NCBI RefSeq assembly: GCF_039652435.2
Contig: NZ_CP190246.1
Location: 2,728,001-2,792,000 of the forward strand
Direction of reading: 5' to 3'
DNA: 64,000 nucleotides
Origin: Niabella insulamsoli
Lineage (GTDB): Bacteria > Bacteroidota > Bacteroidia > Chitinophagales > Chitinophagaceae
Each line of letters opens with the position of its first letter. The stretch's first letter is position 1. Of this stretch, positions 53,624 to 62,730 are shown in pieces. The notes under the pieces are model-generated. The model searched no databases. It saw nothing but the letters and a program-made list of their open reading frames with translations, and was not told the origin of the DNA. The position numbers and the translations under genes were made by a program.

Positions 53624-56395
53624 TTACATACTTAATTGTTTGGCCGGAGGAGCGAACTTAGTAAGATCGATGCCTTCAACCGCTGCTTTGTATTCGCTTA
53701 TATTAGGGATGCGGCCCAAAATAGCTGAAAGCACTACCACCGGCGTTGACGCCAACAGCGACTCTCCTTTTTTGCGCTCCGCATCTTCCACTACCCTTCC
53801 CTGGAAAAGACGGGTAGAAGTGGCCATTACGGTGTCTCCTTTCGCTGCTTTTTCCTGGTTGCCCATGCAAAGATTACAGCCCGGGCGTTCGAGGTACATC
53901 ATGTTTTCGTATTCCGTACGCGCGGTACTTTTCGGCAACAGGTCATTAAATTCAAAGCCGGAATATTTTTGCAACAGATCCCAGTCGCCTTCCGCTTTTA
54001 ACTCATCAATGATATTGTAAGTTGGTGCTGCAACAACCAGTGGCGCGTGAAATTCAACTTTTCCATTTTGCTGTTCGATATTTTTCAACATCCTGGAAAG
54101 AATTTTCAGATCTCCTTTGTGCACCATGCAGGAACCCACAAATCCAAGATCCACCTTTTTATCTCCCTGGTAGTAAGAAAGTGCGCGGATTGTGTCGTGC
54201 GTATATCGTTTAGAAACATCTGCGTTATTAACGTCGGGGTCGGCGATCATTGGCTCGTCGATCAAATCAAGATCGATCACTACCTCCGCATAATATTTAG
54301 CATTCGCATCTGGCGTGAGCGCAGGTTTCTCGCCCGATTTAATTTCAGCGATCCGCTTGTCAGCTTTATTGATCAGCCCCTGAAGTACCTGGCGGCTGTT
54401 ATCCATTCCTTTATCAATCATGATCTGGATGCGGCCTTTAGCAATTTCGAGCGATTCGATCAGCGTATCATCTTCAGAAATACATATAGAAGCTTTTGCT
54501 TTCATTTCTGCGGTCCAGTCGGTAAATGTAAATGCCTGATCCGCCGGAAGCGTTCCGATATGAACTTCGATAATTCTTCCCTGGAAAACATTTTCGCCGC
54601 CAAACTGCTGCAGCATCTGCGCCTGTGTGGCGTGCACTACGTCACGGAAGTCCATGTGATCCTTCATTTCACCTTTAAAAGTAACTTTCACGGATTCAGG
54701 AATGGGCATGGAAGCTTCACCAGTAGCAAGCGCCAGCGCTACGGTTCCGGAATCGGCGCCGAAAGCAACGCCTTTCGACATACGGGTATGCGAATCGCCG
54801 CCAATGATTATCGCCCACTCATCTACCGTGATATCATTTAATACTTTATGAATAACATCGGTCATGGAATGATAAGCGCCCTTGGGATCGCGGGCGGTGA
54901 TCAGGCCAAAATCATTCATAAATTTCATCAACTTGGGAATATTAGCCTGCGCTTTTTTATCCCAAACCGAAGCAGTGTGACATCCGGACTGATAAGCGCC
55001 ATCCACAATGGGCGAAATAACAGTTGCGGCCATCGATTCCAGCTCCTGCGCGGTCATCAAACCCGTGGTATCCTGCGACCCAACGATGTTCACTTCCACC
55101 CGCACGTCAGAACCTGCGTGCAACACCTTACCCGGTGTAGTACCTACCGCGTTTCTGTTGAATATTTTTTCAACCGCAGTAAGGCCTTGGCCTTCATGGG
55201 AAATTTCTTTTGAGGGGGCAAAAACAGAGGTAGGTTCTATTTCCAAAATCTTGGCCGCCACTGTCTGTATTTTTTTACCAAACACGATAGCGTAAGAACC
55301 GCCTGCTCTTATAAATTCCATTTTCTGAGGCGTCAGCGCTTTTGAAATATCAATCAACGCCTCCCCATCTTTATACAACTTTTTCTCTTTTGTATTGATC
55401 GTAAGTACCGTTCCGGTAGCTACAGAATACACTTCTTCGAGGATGGGCTCGTCCTTATCATTGCGGACCAACGCGCCATTTTCATCCACCTTTTTTACCC
55501 AGTTCTTCAAATCGATGCCGATACCGCCGGTTACGTCAACGGTAGTGAGGAAGATCGGCGAAATGCCGTTGGTACCGCCCACGATCGGCGCAATATTTAC
55601 AAACGGAACATAGGGGCTCGCCTGGCGGCCCGTCCAAAGTGCCACGTTATTCACACCCGACATGCGGGAAGAACCCACGCCCATCGTACCCTTTTCCGCG
55701 ATCAGCATCACACTTTTATCAGGATGCTGCGCTTGTAACTGGCGGATTTCCTGCTGCGCCTCCGGGGTGATCATGCATTTACCATGCAATTCGCGGTCTG
55801 AGCGCGAGTGTGCCTGATTACCGGGAGACAGTAAATCGGTAGAGATATCGCCTTCGCCGGCGATATAGGTAACCACCTTTATTTCTTCAGCAACTTCAGG
55901 AAGTTTTGTAAAAAACTCAGCACGGGCGTAGCTTTCCAGGATTTCCTTTGCAATAGGGTTTTCTGCTTTGAACGCCTCCTTCAGCCGATCGATATCAGCG
56001 TCGTAAAGAAATACCTGCGTTTTCAGTACGTCGGCCGCTTGCTTTGCAATGGCCGCCTCATGGCCTAAAGCCAGATCAAGCAATACTTCAATTGAAGGGC
56101 CGCCTTTCATATGCGACAACAGCTCAAAAGCGAAAGCAGGGGAAATCTCCGGCACTTCAATGGTGCCTGAAATAATATCTTTTAAAAAGCCTGCTTTTGC
56201 ACCTGCAGCGCTTGTGGTGCCCGGTAATGTGTTATAGATAAAAAACTGGAGCGCATCTTTGCGATCTCCGCTTTCCGTGTTTCGGATATGGTCAATAATT
56301 TCGCTTAGCAATTCCGCGCTGTCAATGGGCTTTGGATGAAGGCCCTGGGTTTTTCTTTCTTCAATTTCTTTAAGGTAATCCTTATACATATTCAT
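53624..56395 (-). CDS. acnB: Aconitate hydratase B / 2-methylisocitrate dehydratase
   Basis: This 923-residue AcnB-type aconitase acts in the TCA cycle and can also hydrate 2-methylaconitate in the propionate methylcitrate route. The order of domains differs from AcnA: an N-terminal HEAT-like helical domain (about 1-160), the swivel domain (about 165-380, with GTMGVGSSRMSGVNNVALW) and then the cluster domains. [4Fe-4S] cysteines are in GFVGSCMVHKGD and PGCNLCMGNQEKA. A second start codon lies two codons in (MYKDYLKEIEER). A long antisense frame opposite residues 520-790 is a shadow. Confidence 0.95.
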   Translation of the reverse strand: MNMYKDYLKEIEERKTQGLHPKPIDSAELLSEIIDHIRNTESGDRKDALQFFIYNTLPGTTSAAGAKAGFLKDIISGTIEVPEISPAFAFELLSHMKGGPSIEVLLDLALGHEAAIAKQAADVLKTQVFLYDADIDRLKEAFKAENPIAKEILESYARAEFFTKLPEVAEEIKVVTYIAGEGDISTDLLSPGNQAHSRSDRELHGKCMITPEAQQEIRQLQAQHPDKSVMLIAEKGTMGVGSSRMSGVNNVALWTGRQASPYVPFVNIAPIVGGTNGISPIFLTTVDVTGGIGIDLKNWVKKVDENGALVRNDKDEPILEEVYSVATGTVLTINTKEKKLYKDGEALIDISKALTPQKMEFIRAGGSYAIVFGKKIQTVAAKILEIEPTSVFAPSKEISHEGQGLTAVEKIFNRNAVGTTPGKVLHAGSDVRVEVNIVGSQDTTGLMTAQELESMAATVISPIVDGAYQSGCHTASVWDKKAQANIPKLMKFMNDFGLITARDPKGAYHSMTDVIHKVLNDITVDEWAIIIGGDSHTRMSKGVAFGADSGTVALALATGEASMPIPESVKVTFKGEMKDHMDFRDVVHATQAQMLQQFGGENVFQGRIIEVHIGTLPADQAFTFTDWTAEMKAKASICISEDDTLIESLEIAKGRIQIMIDKGMDNSRQVLQGLINKADKRIAEIKSGEKPALTPDANAKYYAEVVIDLDLIDEPMIADPDVNNADVSKRYTHDTIRALSYYQGDKKVDLGFVGSCMVHKGDLKILSRMLKNIEQQNGKVEFHAPLVVAAPTYNIIDELKAEGDWDLLQKYSGFEFNDLLPKSTARTEYENMMYLERPGCNLCMGNQEKAAKGDTVMATSTRLFQGRVVEDAERKKGESLLASTPVVVLSAILGRIPNISEYKAAVEGIDLTKFAPPAKQLSM

Positions 56396-56924
56396 TACAG
56401 AATTCTTTTCTATATTTAAAGCAAACTTGAAAAAAACTGGTGTTGCTTTCGTTGAACCAGCTTGCAGGGTTGCAGCAACTCCGACCGATTTTTATAGAAC
56501 CTCCATTAAAGTTTACACACCTTTCTCAGGGTCGTAAAACGACTATGCCTTTTGCATTGCCAAAACGGGGTTTCAAAAAATACTGTCGAGGCAAACTTGC
56601 TGCTCAATCCACATCGAGCGCCCTATTATTTAATTAAAAATCAAGACCTGATTGAAATCAAATTCGATTTTTTTATATTTTTATTCAAACAATAGCTACC
56701 TAAACAGGTGCGCGAATTTACAAAAAATAAGCCTTATAAATAATAACGGTAATGAAATTATGCAGGCATATAATAAATTTGCACTAATGAATCTATTTGA
56801 AAGCGCGAGAAATGGTACAAAATATGCTCTTTCTTTTCAGATTATTGGTCGAGCTAGATGCTCTTCTGAAGTGCAGTTTTTTGATCTGCGGGTATTTGAT
56901 CGTTAATCGATAAAAAATTAACAG
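56396..56924. other. AT-rich intergenic region between acnB and the PspC-like gene
   Basis: This 529-base stretch must contain the acnB promoter on the minus strand; I see no full TAnnTTTG match near its ATG. From about 56600 the sequence is strongly AT-rich. A small plus-strand frame from ATG 56760 to 56906 (49 residues) lies 18 bases before the PspC-like gene, but its product has no recognisable features and I do not call it. No RNA gene or repeat is visible. Confidence 0.5.
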
Positions 56925-57146
56925 ATGAATAGGCTAAAAAGTTTTGTCGAGTGGAACGCATTTGGCGTTTGCTCATCTATCGGGGATAAAATGAATATTT
57001 CTCCCAGCCGGATCCGGCAATATTTTATTTACTCGTCCGTTCTTACGATGGGCTCGCCGATTATCTTATATATGGTGCTGGCTTTCTGGAAAAACATAAA
57101 AAACTATATCTATTCTTCGAAAAGAAATCCATGGTATTATTTGTAA
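56925..57146 (+). CDS. PspC-domain small membrane protein
   Basis: This 73-residue protein has the PspC pattern: a short N-terminal FVEWNAFGVCSSIGDKMNIS stretch followed by RIRQYFIYSSVLTMGSPIILY and one transmembrane helix (about 36-54), then a short basic tail. PspC proteins are linked to envelope stress responses. In Bacteroidota small stand-alone versions without DNA-binding or long C-terminal domains are frequent. It is not next to other phage-shock genes here. Confidence 0.78.
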   Translation: MNRLKSFVEWNAFGVCSSIGDKMNISPSRIRQYFIYSSVLTMGSPIILYMVLAFWKNIKNYIYSSKRNPWYYL

Positions 57147-57314
57147 GAAATAGCCACTAACTGTTCCCTCTTTTTTCCTTTTTTGAAGGCTTTATCGACA
57201 TTTCGCGCCAGCCGAAAGAATTATAACGCCTGCCTGTCGAATAGCTTCAAGCCCGGTTTTTACCCCAACTATTTTTGTAGCATTAACCTGTTTTAATCCT
57301 ACAAAACTCACACA

Positions 57315-58856
57315 ATGACCAAGACGGCTTTATTAATGCTATGTGCTATCGTTTCTTTTTTCTCAACTAATATTTTTGCCCAAAGCGCTTTTTCTGTAGG
57401 CCAATACGTAGTTTTAGCAAAACCGGGCAGCAACAGCGCTGCCCCCAATTATACACTTTACACTACGACTACTCCTGCGAATGGAACTTCATTTGTTTCC
57501 GGAACAACTGTTATATTCGACGCCAATGTGAACGGCATCGGGTTAAACCCAGTCGACCGCAAACTATATGGTGCTGCCTATAAAGACCCTGGTACACCTT
57601 CGGTACTTGCCGACGATGTCAGCCTTTACAGGATCGGCGCAGACGGCGCCTATGTCAACCTCGGCTTATTGCCTGTTACCGGGCAGGGCGCCATGGTGAT
57701 GGGCGCACCGGCCGAGTTTGTGAATGCTTCAGCAGGAACCATGGGCGCCGACGGATCTTATACTTACATGACCGTTGCCATCAAACAAAGCGGCGTAAAC
57801 AAAATGATCAGCCACCAGTTGTATGGTACTCCGCTAAATTTAACTTCCGATGACGTGCGTTCCTTTATCGCAACCATTAGTAACGTAGCCACATTGTCAG
57901 CTGCCGCCGGTCTCCCCATTGCCGCAGCGCCCTCAAGTTATTATGAATTGACAACGACCGACCCGAAGGTGATCGCCGGCATGGACGCATTCGTGGAGGA
58001 TATCAACGAAAATTTCCCGAATGTAAACTGGAGCAACGGCGGTATTCAGGATATTGATATTGATCCCGCGAGCCAGCAGCTGTATGCCTATTTTAACTAC
58101 CAGGACCCTTCGCCTTCGGGACAATCGGTGGATGTGGTAGGTTTCCCGGTGGTGATCGCCGCGCCTGTCAGCGGCGTTGCTCAGATGAATTCGGTAGGAA
58201 ATACCATTAACCAGACACCAGACCAGGAAGTAGCCGGCATCAGCTTCGACCTTTCCGGAAACCTGTTTGCCCTTTTTACTTCAGGGCAATATGGCCAGTT
58301 AAATCTCACCACGGGCGCCGTAGAAAATATTGTAACCAGTAATATTCCGACCGCTGTTTATCTTAATCAAAACCACCTGCGAGGCGATTTTGCCAAGGCC
58401 GTATCGGCAACGCTCCCCGTCACATTCAGCGCGGTTCAGGCGACTATCGAAGGAGATCGGCTTAACGTAAAATGGATTACCACACACGAAAGAGACAATG
58501 ATCATTTTGAGATCCAAGCTTCCGCTGACGGCAAAAATTTCGCAGCAATCGGCTCGGTTCATTCCAAAGCTACATCCAGTGAGAGCAACGCCAGCTTGTC
58601 TTATGAGTTTACATCAGCGTGGGGCGGATCCGTACTCGGTGTATTTGTTTTGGGATGCAGCCTTTTTAGTTTTAAAAAGAAAAGAAGAAAAATCAGCTTA
58701 TTACTTACCGGTATCGGCTTGTCCGTCATGGTCTTTTCTTGCAGCAAATCGGAACAAATGCCCCTTCCTTCCGCCAGTGACGTTTTTATCAGGATTGCCC
58801 AGATAGATAAGGATGGAAATAAGACCTACAGCAAAATTGTCAAAGCAATCAAATAA
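57315..58856 (+). CDS. Exported beta-rich protein with a fibronectin-like C-terminal domain split by a membrane hairpin
   Basis: I do not recognise the main domain of this 513-residue protein. A signal peptide (1-23) precedes about 340 residues rich in Gly, Ser, Thr and Val (LYTTTTPANGTSFVSG, IQDIDIDPASQQLYAYFNY), propeller-like in feel. From residue 367 it matches the fibronectin-like linker common in secreted Bacteroidota proteins (LPVTFSAVQA, VKWITTHERDNDHFEIQAS). Where that domain should go directly from YEFT (430-433) to the FIRIAQIDKDGNKTYSK strand (491 on), there are about 57 residues: a hydrophobic helix (437-453), KKKRRK (454-459), a second helix (460-475) and a lipobox-like FSCSKSE (Cys476). 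A strong terminator follows. Confidence 0.8.
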   Translation: MTKTALLMLCAIVSFFSTNIFAQSAFSVGQYVVLAKPGSNSAAPNYTLYTTTTPANGTSFVSGTTVIFDANVNGIGLNPVDRKLYGAAYKDPGTPSVLADDVSLYRIGADGAYVNLGLLPVTGQGAMVMGAPAEFVNASAGTMGADGSYTYMTVAIKQSGVNKMISHQLYGTPLNLTSDDVRSFIATISNVATLSAAAGLPIAAAPSSYYELTTTDPKVIAGMDAFVEDINENFPNVNWSNGGIQDIDIDPASQQLYAYFNYQDPSPSGQSVDVVGFPVVIAAPVSGVAQMNSVGNTINQTPDQEVAGISFDLSGNLFALFTSGQYGQLNLTTGAVENIVTSNIPTAVYLNQNHLRGDFAKAVSATLPVTFSAVQATIEGDRLNVKWITTHERDNDHFEIQASADGKNFAAIGSVHSKATSSESNASLSYEFTSAWGGSVLGVFVLGCSLFSFKKKRRKISLLLTGIGLSVMVFSCSKSEQMPLPSASDVFIRIAQIDKDGNKTYSKIVKAIK

Positions 58857-58879
58857 TGGCTCCGTAAAATAACCCTCGG

Positions 58880-58908
58880 GCCCGGCTGCGTTAGCCGGGC
58901 TTTTTTTT
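58880..58908 (+). terminator. Intrinsic terminator after the 57.3-58.9 kb gene
   Basis: GCCCGGCT and AGCCGGGC form a perfect 8-bp stem with a 5-base loop followed by eight T. It overlaps the farthest-upstream possible start (TTG at 58907) of the next frame, which shows that this sigma gene must begin further downstream. Confidence 0.9.
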
Positions 58909-58984
58909 GCCACTTTTTTCTGCGGAAAGTGTAACATTCCCACAATTTTTGCTATTCTTATATAAAAGGACTGATATTTTAACA

Positions 58985-59533
58985 TTGGAGCTTACGGTAG
59001 AAATAGCAATAGATGAGCAGGTAGAACTTTGCCGGGAAGGTGACAAAACCGCCTACTTCGAGGTTTACAACCGCTATGCAAAAGGCATGCTTAATAGCAG
59101 TATGCGCATTTTAAACAATATCGCTGACGCGGAAGATATCGTGCAAGAATCTTTTATTGACGCTTTTAACAACCTTGAAAAATTTGCCTATCGAAGTTCT
59201 TTTGAAGGTTGGTTGCGAAGAATTGTGATCAATAAATCCATCAGTCTTTTGCGCAAAAGAAAAATTCAATGGGTGGACGCAGATGCTACACAGCTGACGG
59301 CCCCTGATGAGGATCGTGTGGATGAAGATGGCTTTGAAGCAGATATCCAAAAGATTAAAGCCGCCGTTTTGCAGCTGCCTGAGCATTACAGAGTGGTATT
59401 CAACCTTTTTGTAATTGACGAAATGAAACAGGAAGAGATTGCGGCGCTGCTGCGCATCTCCCATAATAATGTCAGAACCACCTACCACCGCGCCAGAAAA
59501 AAAGTGATCAACATCTTAAATGAAAACAAATGA
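58985..59533 (+). CDS. ECF RNA polymerase sigma factor
   Basis: This sigma-70 family protein has region 2 (FEVYNRYAKGMLNSSMRIL, then AEDIVQESFIDAFNNL), RIVINKSISLLRKRK, and region 4 (LPEHYRVVFNLFVIDEMKQEEIAALL in parts, then ISHNNVRTTYHRARKKV). No ATG lies upstream of region 2. The TTG at 58985 (LELTVEIAIDEQ) gives 183 residues and avoids the terminator; an AGGA stretch stands 14 bases before it. The next gene overlaps by 4 bases (ATGA) and encodes a one-helix membrane protein, the likely anti-sigma factor. Confidence 0.88.
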   Translation: MELTVEIAIDEQVELCREGDKTAYFEVYNRYAKGMLNSSMRILNNIADAEDIVQESFIDAFNNLEKFAYRSSFEGWLRRIVINKSISLLRKRKIQWVDADATQLTAPDEDRVDEDGFEADIQKIKAAVLQLPEHYRVVFNLFVIDEMKQEEIAALLRISHNNVRTTYHRARKKVINILNENK

Positions 59534-60216
59534 GCAGGAAGCTGGAGGATTTTATACGACAAAATAAGCAGGCCTTCGAAGATCATGTACCCTCGGATGC
59601 GCTTTGGCATCGCCTTGAGAAAAAACTCGACGCAGGCAAAAATAAATCGGAGGGGAAAGTGCTGAATTTTCGCCCGTGGATGAAACTGGCGGCTGCCGCC
59701 ATTATATCGGCTGTTATTGTTAGTGCGGCATTTTACCTTTTCAACAGGCCCGAAGAAATTCCTCCTGAAATGACGGCCAAGAACAATCCACCACTTGATT
59801 CAGGTTACGGAACCGCTAAGATGCAGGAAGACGCCGTCTCTGTTGCGCCGGACTCTGCGCCTGGAATAACCGCGCCACTCAACAGGGAGAAAGTGATGAT
59901 TAAAACGCTGAACGAAGAAGAAGAAGCTTTGTTCCACTATGCCAGGATTATAGAAATAAAGCAGGAACAAATGAAGGCGCTCAAAAAAACGGAGCCGGAG
60001 CTGTACCAAGCGTTCACCAAAGACCAGGAAATGCTTGAAACGGCTTACGGCGCGCTGAAAGCGCAATTAAAAGAGGGCGTGAACAGCGAGAAACTTTTAG
60101 AAGCAATGATCGGCAATTTAAAAATGCAGGCCGACCTGCTCAACAAACAACTTACAATTTTAAAAGAAGTACGAAATAAAAAGACACAAGATGAAAAAGA
60201 TTATAAAAGCCTTTAG
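59530..60216 (+). CDS. Single-pass membrane protein, probable anti-sigma factor
   Basis: This 228-residue protein has a soluble N-terminal part (SRKLEDFIRQNKQAFEDHVPS, read in pieces, ending LWHRLEKKL), one transmembrane helix (about 51-70, LAAAAIISAVIVSAAFYLF) and a periplasmic tail. The tail has a charged coiled-coil-like stretch at about 120-225 (IIEIKQEQMKALKK, LLEAMIGNLKMQADLLNKQL). It overlaps the sigma gene by 4 bases. Position and topology suggest an anti-sigma factor, although no zinc-binding HxxxCxxC motif is seen. Its 3' end overlaps the next gene by 26 bases. Confidence 0.78.
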   Translation: MSRKLEDFIRQNKQAFEDHVPSDALWHRLEKKLDAGKNKSEGKVLNFRPWMKLAAAAIISAVIVSAAFYLFNRPEEIPPEMTAKNNPPLDSGYGTAKMQEDAVSVAPDSAPGITAPLNREKVMIKTLNEEEEALFHYARIIEIKQEQMKALKKTEPELYQAFTKDQEMLETAYGALKAQLKEGVNSEKLLEAMIGNLKMQADLLNKQLTILKEVRNKKTQDEKDYKSL

Positions 60217-61090
60217 CCTGTTGCTCTGCCTTTGGCTAGTGACCTATGCCGCCCACGCAGACAATGGGGAAAAAAGAAAAACATTCACCAAAACCTATCC
60301 GCTGCGTAGCCAGCAAAAAGTGAAAATTTCCAACAAATTTGGAAAAGTGGAAGTCAATAGCTGGGCGCGCAATGAGGTGAAAGTTGACGTTACCATCATG
60401 GCTTCATCAAAAGATGACCGCGCTACGCAGGCGATTCTCGACAATATCAATATCGAAAGCAGCGACGGCGACCCGATTGTTTTCACCACAAAATTTTCAA
60501 ATAACGCCAACACCAAAACAAAAAGTTCGAAGATGGAAATCAATTATGTCGTGTATATGCCCGCCGATAATCCGCTTGAGATAAAGAATGAGTTCGGCAG
60601 CACAATCTTGCCCGACTGGAGAGGCGACGTAAGCCTCGACCAATCCTTCGGCCCGCTTACCACGGGGCAATTGCAACGCGCGAAAAAAATAGACGTTGAT
60701 TTTGGATCACTAAACGCCGCCGCCATCCACGACGGGCAGCTGAAGATCTCTTACTCGAAACTTAAGGTAGAAAAACTTTCGGGCGCGATCAGCAGTAAGA
60801 TTGACTTCTGCAAAGGATCAACGCTGGGCCTGCATCCTACCCTCACCCAATTGGATATCAAAGCCTCTTATTCCGACGTTAGCATCAGGCTTCCTTCCAA
60901 TTTGAGCGCCAGGTACCAGATCAAAACAAGCTTTGGAGATCTAAAAAACAGCAGCCCGGTCCCGATTTCCAATCAAACCAAAGAAAAAAAATACGGGCCT
61001 ACTTTTGACAAAGTATATGCCGGCAGCAGCGGGTCAGGAAAAGCCGCAGTCACTATCAGCAGCAGCTTTGGAGACATCACTTTAAAATAA
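60191..61090 (+). CDS. Exported DUF4097-like beta-helix protein
   Basis: This 299-residue protein has a signal peptide (about 1-23) and a body made of recurring short turns with Phe-Gly at residues 50, 135, 153, 171, 248 and 293 (NKFGKVEV, NEFGSTIL, QSFGPLTT, VDFGSLNA, TSFGDLKN, SSFGDITL). This pattern fits the DUF4097 adhesin-like right-handed beta-helix fold. Such genes often close sigma/anti-sigma operons in Bacteroidota, as here. The role, for example sensing or surface attachment, is unknown. It ends at a terminator. Confidence 0.83.
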   Translation: MKKIIKAFSLLLCLWLVTYAAHADNGEKRKTFTKTYPLRSQQKVKISNKFGKVEVNSWARNEVKVDVTIMASSKDDRATQAILDNINIESSDGDPIVFTTKFSNNANTKTKSSKMEINYVVYMPADNPLEIKNEFGSTILPDWRGDVSLDQSFGPLTTGQLQRAKKIDVDFGSLNAAAIHDGQLKISYSKLKVEKLSGAISSKIDFCKGSTLGLHPTLTQLDIKASYSDVSIRLPSNLSARYQIKTSFGDLKNSSPVPISNQTKEKKYGPTFDKVYAGSSGSGKAAVTISSSFGDITLK

Positions 61091-61111
61091 ACCTCCACTT
61101 CATTAATACAA

Positions 61112-61142
61112 AACACCCCGCAGAAGCGGGGCGTTTTTTTTA
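61112..61142. terminator. Intrinsic terminator between converging genes
   Basis: AACACCCCGC and GCGGGGCGTT form a stem with one mismatch and an AGAA loop, followed by a run of T on the plus strand. It lies 21 bases after the DUF4097-like gene and 27 bases from the end of the converging GH109-like gene. Confidence 0.85.
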
Positions 61143-61168
61143 TTCCTAACCGATTGCTAACATTTTTC

Positions 61169-62527
61169 CTAATAACGATCATCGAGCGCAAACACGGGCT
61201 TGCGATACATCCATTCGCCTCCGGTAAAATCAGGAAACTCAACAGTCTCATTTCCTAACGCAATGGACTGCTCGCTCAGCGGCGTGATCGCGCTCCACGC
61301 GGCGGCATCATAAACGTCCATCTGCGTGGGAAGGTTTTGCTTCGCCGATTCGATAAACGAGTTGATAACAAACCAATCCATACCGCCATGCCCTGCGCCG
61401 GCTGCGTCGTTTCCAAATTTTTTCCAAAGCGGATGATCGTATTCGTCTAACCATTTTTTGGCTTCATCCCACTGATGCGCTTTAGATTTTCCCTCAATAT
61501 GAATACCTTTCGCTACGTCCATCCAAATGCCTTTGGTTCCCTGAACGCGGAATCCCAAAGAATAGGGGCGCGGCAGATTAGTGTCGTGCTGTAACAAAAT
61601 TGTTTCGCCGTTGGCGCACGAGATCTGCGTGGTTACAATGTCGCCGAGTTTGAAACCCACTTTTGCGTTTTTGTGATTTTCACCACCTACTTCAACAATA
61701 TATTCGTGCAGGCCTCTTGACTTTGTGGAGAACGCATTTAAAGATATAAACCGGTTGCCCCGATTAATATTAATATAATGCGCAACAGGGCCGATACCAT
61801 GCGTGGGATACAGGTCACCATTGCGATGCACGGAGTGATCGGTTCTCCATCTTGATTCCGAATACCCGTCTTCGTGGCCAAACTCCGCTCCTTTTCCGTA
61901 GGGCGATTTGCCATCATTAAATTTCACACCTCTCAAATCGTGCTGGTAGCCGCCCTGCAAATGAATCAACTCGCCAAATAAGCCCTGACGTACCATATTT
62001 AAAACTGCCATAACATCGCGGCGATAGCAAACATTTTCGAGCATCATAACATGCGCTTTATGTTGCTCGGCCGCTTTTACCACGTCCCAATGATCTTGCA
62101 AATTGATGCCCAGAATTACTTCCGTTCCAACGTATTTGATACCTGATTCAAGCGAGCCGATGATCATCGGCTTGTGCAATTCCCAAGGCGTAGAGATGAT
62201 AATGGCCGCATTATCTTTTCTTTCTAAAAGCTTTTTCCAGGCATCAGGGCCTTCCGAATAATATTGCGGCTGCTTTTTATCTGCATCGGCAAAAAGTTTT
62301 TTCGCGCTGGCAATAGTACGCGGATCGATATCACAAATAGCATGAACTTCGACATCTTTCCTTCTCAACAACAATTTTAAATGTTCAATACCTCTTGCGC
62401 CGATACCAATCATAGCCACTTTCAACAACTCGGCAGGCTTGCTGCTTTTAAATATACCATCAGTTGGCATGACGGACAATCCGGCCATAGCGAGGCTTGT
62501 GTTTCTTACAAATTCTTTTCTTTTCAT
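61169..62527 (-). CDS. GH109-like NAD-dependent glycosidase (Gfo/Idh/MocA fold), exported
   Basis: This 452-residue protein has an export leader (KRKEFVRNTSLAMAGLSV) and a Rossmann domain (VAMIGIGARGIEHLKLLLRR, in parts near 37-56). It has the GH109-type segments STPWELHKPM, GTEVILGI in place of the EKP lysine motif, MLENVCYRRDVMAVLNMVRQG, GGYQHDLRGVKFNDG, GDLYPTHGIGPVAHY and YDAAAWSAITPLSEQS. GH109 enzymes such as alpha-N-acetylgalactosaminidase cleave glycosides by transient oxidation with bound NAD+. The exact sugar is not readable. A GH2 gene lies 203 bases upstream on the same strand. Confidence 0.85.
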   Translation of the reverse strand: MKRKEFVRNTSLAMAGLSVMPTDGIFKSSKPAELLKVAMIGIGARGIEHLKLLLRRKDVEVHAICDIDPRTIASAKKLFADADKKQPQYYSEGPDAWKKLLERKDNAAIIISTPWELHKPMIIGSLESGIKYVGTEVILGINLQDHWDVVKAAEQHKAHVMMLENVCYRRDVMAVLNMVRQGLFGELIHLQGGYQHDLRGVKFNDGKSPYGKGAEFGHEDGYSESRWRTDHSVHRNGDLYPTHGIGPVAHYININRGNRFISLNAFSTKSRGLHEYIVEVGGENHKNAKVGFKLGDIVTTQISCANGETILLQHDTNLPRPYSLGFRVQGTKGIWMDVAKGIHIEGKSKAHQWDEAKKWLDEYDHPLWKKFGNDAAGAGHGGMDWFVINSFIESAKQNLPTQMDVYDAAAWSAITPLSEQSIALGNETVEFPDFTGGEWMYRKPVFALDDRY

Positions 62528-62730
62528 TCACCTTGTTTTTGCTTGCGGCTTCGCCGCGATTTTCTTTAATGAAACTTCTCAATTAGCAGCGCTTTATCAT
62601 TGCAACGTGTTGCTTTTACTGGTTCTGACAGCAATCATCTTCAATTCGTCATTGCGATCGATAAGCGAATATATTGAGTATTTTGGGCAACTTCCCGTAC
62701 AAACGATTGCGCAAAATGCAGCCGGCTGGC

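Noticed and set aside
54047..54841. A 264-codon plus-strand open frame opposite acnB
   Set aside because: It lies fully antisense to a well-conserved enzyme, has a composition typical of shadow frames and no start context or domain pattern.
56760..56906. Small frame of 49 codons before the PspC-like gene
   Set aside because: It has no recognisable motif, signal or membrane segment, and it lies in AT-rich spacer; not supported as a gene.
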